Of a stretch of DNA of 64,000 bases, positions 63,177-64,000 are shown one piece after another. The notes under the pieces were generated by a model that worked only from the letters and a program-made list of their open reading frames with translations, was not told the origin of the DNA and ran no database searches. Positions within the stretch are counted from its first letter, which is position 1, and each line of letters starts with the position of its first letter. The position numbers were made by a program, and so were the translations under genes. The DNA is from Ophiodon elongatus (lineage: Eukaryota; Chordata; Actinopteri; Perciformes; Hexagrammidae). The stretch is taken from positions 558,501-622,500 of the forward strand of contig JACSYO010001521.1 in NCBI GenBank assembly GCA_016806645.1, read 5' to 3'.

Positions 63177-63310
63177 GCTCTTGACGTTGATGGTTTACAA
63201 ATGCAGACGAATGATCGGGGAATGACAATTCCCGTAATCGTTAGCCCTCAACCCCCCCCTCCCGCCCCCCCTCTCCCACCCTCCACCCTCTGGCAATACA
63301 TCAATGAAAG

Positions 63311-63313
<3 letters not shown>

Positions 63314-63397
<84 letters not shown>

Positions 63398-63432
63398 GCG
63401 TGCGTGCGTGCATGTGTGTGTGTGTGTGTGTG
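63314..63432. repeat. (TG)n microsatellite
   Basis: About 59 units, with GCG interruptions from 63393 to 63411. A C-rich stretch (63251-63290) precedes it. Confidence 0.97.
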
Positions 63433-64000
63433 CTATCCATCAAGGGAGAGTGGAAAGAGGGGAGTCCCGAGTGTCACATTTGTCTAGGAGGGGGGGGGGA
63501 GAGAGCGAGGGAGAGCCAGACAGCAACAGAGAGAAAGGAAGAGATAAGACTCTGTGTTCTCCCTCTTACTCGCTCTCTTTCTTTTCTCTCACAGCAGATT
63601 TCAGCGCTTTGTGTTCCTTGTATTTCTTTTGGCATCATAATATGTGCTCCATTGCCATTTATTGTTAAACTGAACACAAGCTTCTATCATAATGCCAGAG
63701 CCATAGAAAATACAAAAAACGCCCACAGTTTGTTTGAAGCACAGAAATCTGTGTGTGACTGTAGTTTATGGCATCACTTACATTCCAAAAGTTTTTTTCT
63801 TTCTTCCTTCCTTTCTTTTTATAACCCTTTTGTTTCCGGGATGGAAGATTAATTCAAATATTTTACACAAGTAGCAAAATCATAATGTACAAATAATAGG
63901 TATCACTCTATTCTATGAGTGCCATTGTTTCCTAATTATTTCCAAAGCCATATAAATTGTATCTTAATGTAAATTTATAGGAAAGTTCCTGGAGAGGACA
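63433..64000. other. Unique DNA to window end
   Basis: The frames at 63201-63852 are extensions of the TG array. I support no gene. Confidence 0.4.

Overview
This window looks like a teleost fish nuclear genome, probably a percomorph. It is AT-rich, long reading frames are almost absent, (CA)n/(TG)n microsatellites are very dense, and it carries repeats I recognise from teleosts: a tRNA-headed SINE, an RTE/Rex-type LINE 3' end whose tail reads (GATG)n, a hAT transposase relic, a short inverted-repeat DNA transposon and several old dispersed repeats. I find no complete protein-coding gene, rRNA or functional tRNA. It reads as intergenic or large-intron sequence.

Layout. 0-5.9 kb: unique AT-rich DNA with one striking hairpin (419-469). 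5.9-6.7 kb: four dinucleotide arrays within 700 bp. 7.24-7.82 kb: a short DNA transposon with terminal inverted repeats and a 7-bp target duplication. 9.3-11.1 kb: two SINE copies, one with its internal 63-bp unit expanded to about six copies. 11.3-11.5 kb: a non-coding segment bounded by good splice signals. 15.7-16.3 kb: an eroded hAT transposase on the minus strand. 16.3-27.4 kb: mostly unique sequence, some of it resembling conserved non-coding elements. 27.4-29.7 kb: a probable dispersed element running into a 576-bp polypyrimidine tract, a 32-bp minisatellite and a 27-bp minisatellite. 30.3-30.75 kb: a third SINE (minus strand, three 56-bp units). 31.2 and 37.8 kb: long (AT)n arrays. 35.2-35.95 kb: old teleost repeats and a perfect 62-bp zero-spacer palindrome. 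39.9-45.4 kb: clustered microsatellites and two further old repeats. 54.03-54.12 kb: an uninterrupted run of 91 G. 55.6-56.6 kb: LINE 3' end followed by the fourth SINE. 57.2-57.6 kb: a 393-bp TG array. 58.6 kb: the fifth SINE. 59.36-59.46 kb: a possible coding exon on the minus strand. 60-64 kb: more TG/CA arrays.

There is no operon-like or pathway organisation. The best leads are structural: one SINE family with an expandable internal repeat in two length classes, a perfect palindrome made from an old repeat, an extreme poly-G run, and a few splice-bounded or conserved-looking unique segments that genome alignment could confirm or dismiss. Family names for repeats are from memory of teleost repeats, not from a search.
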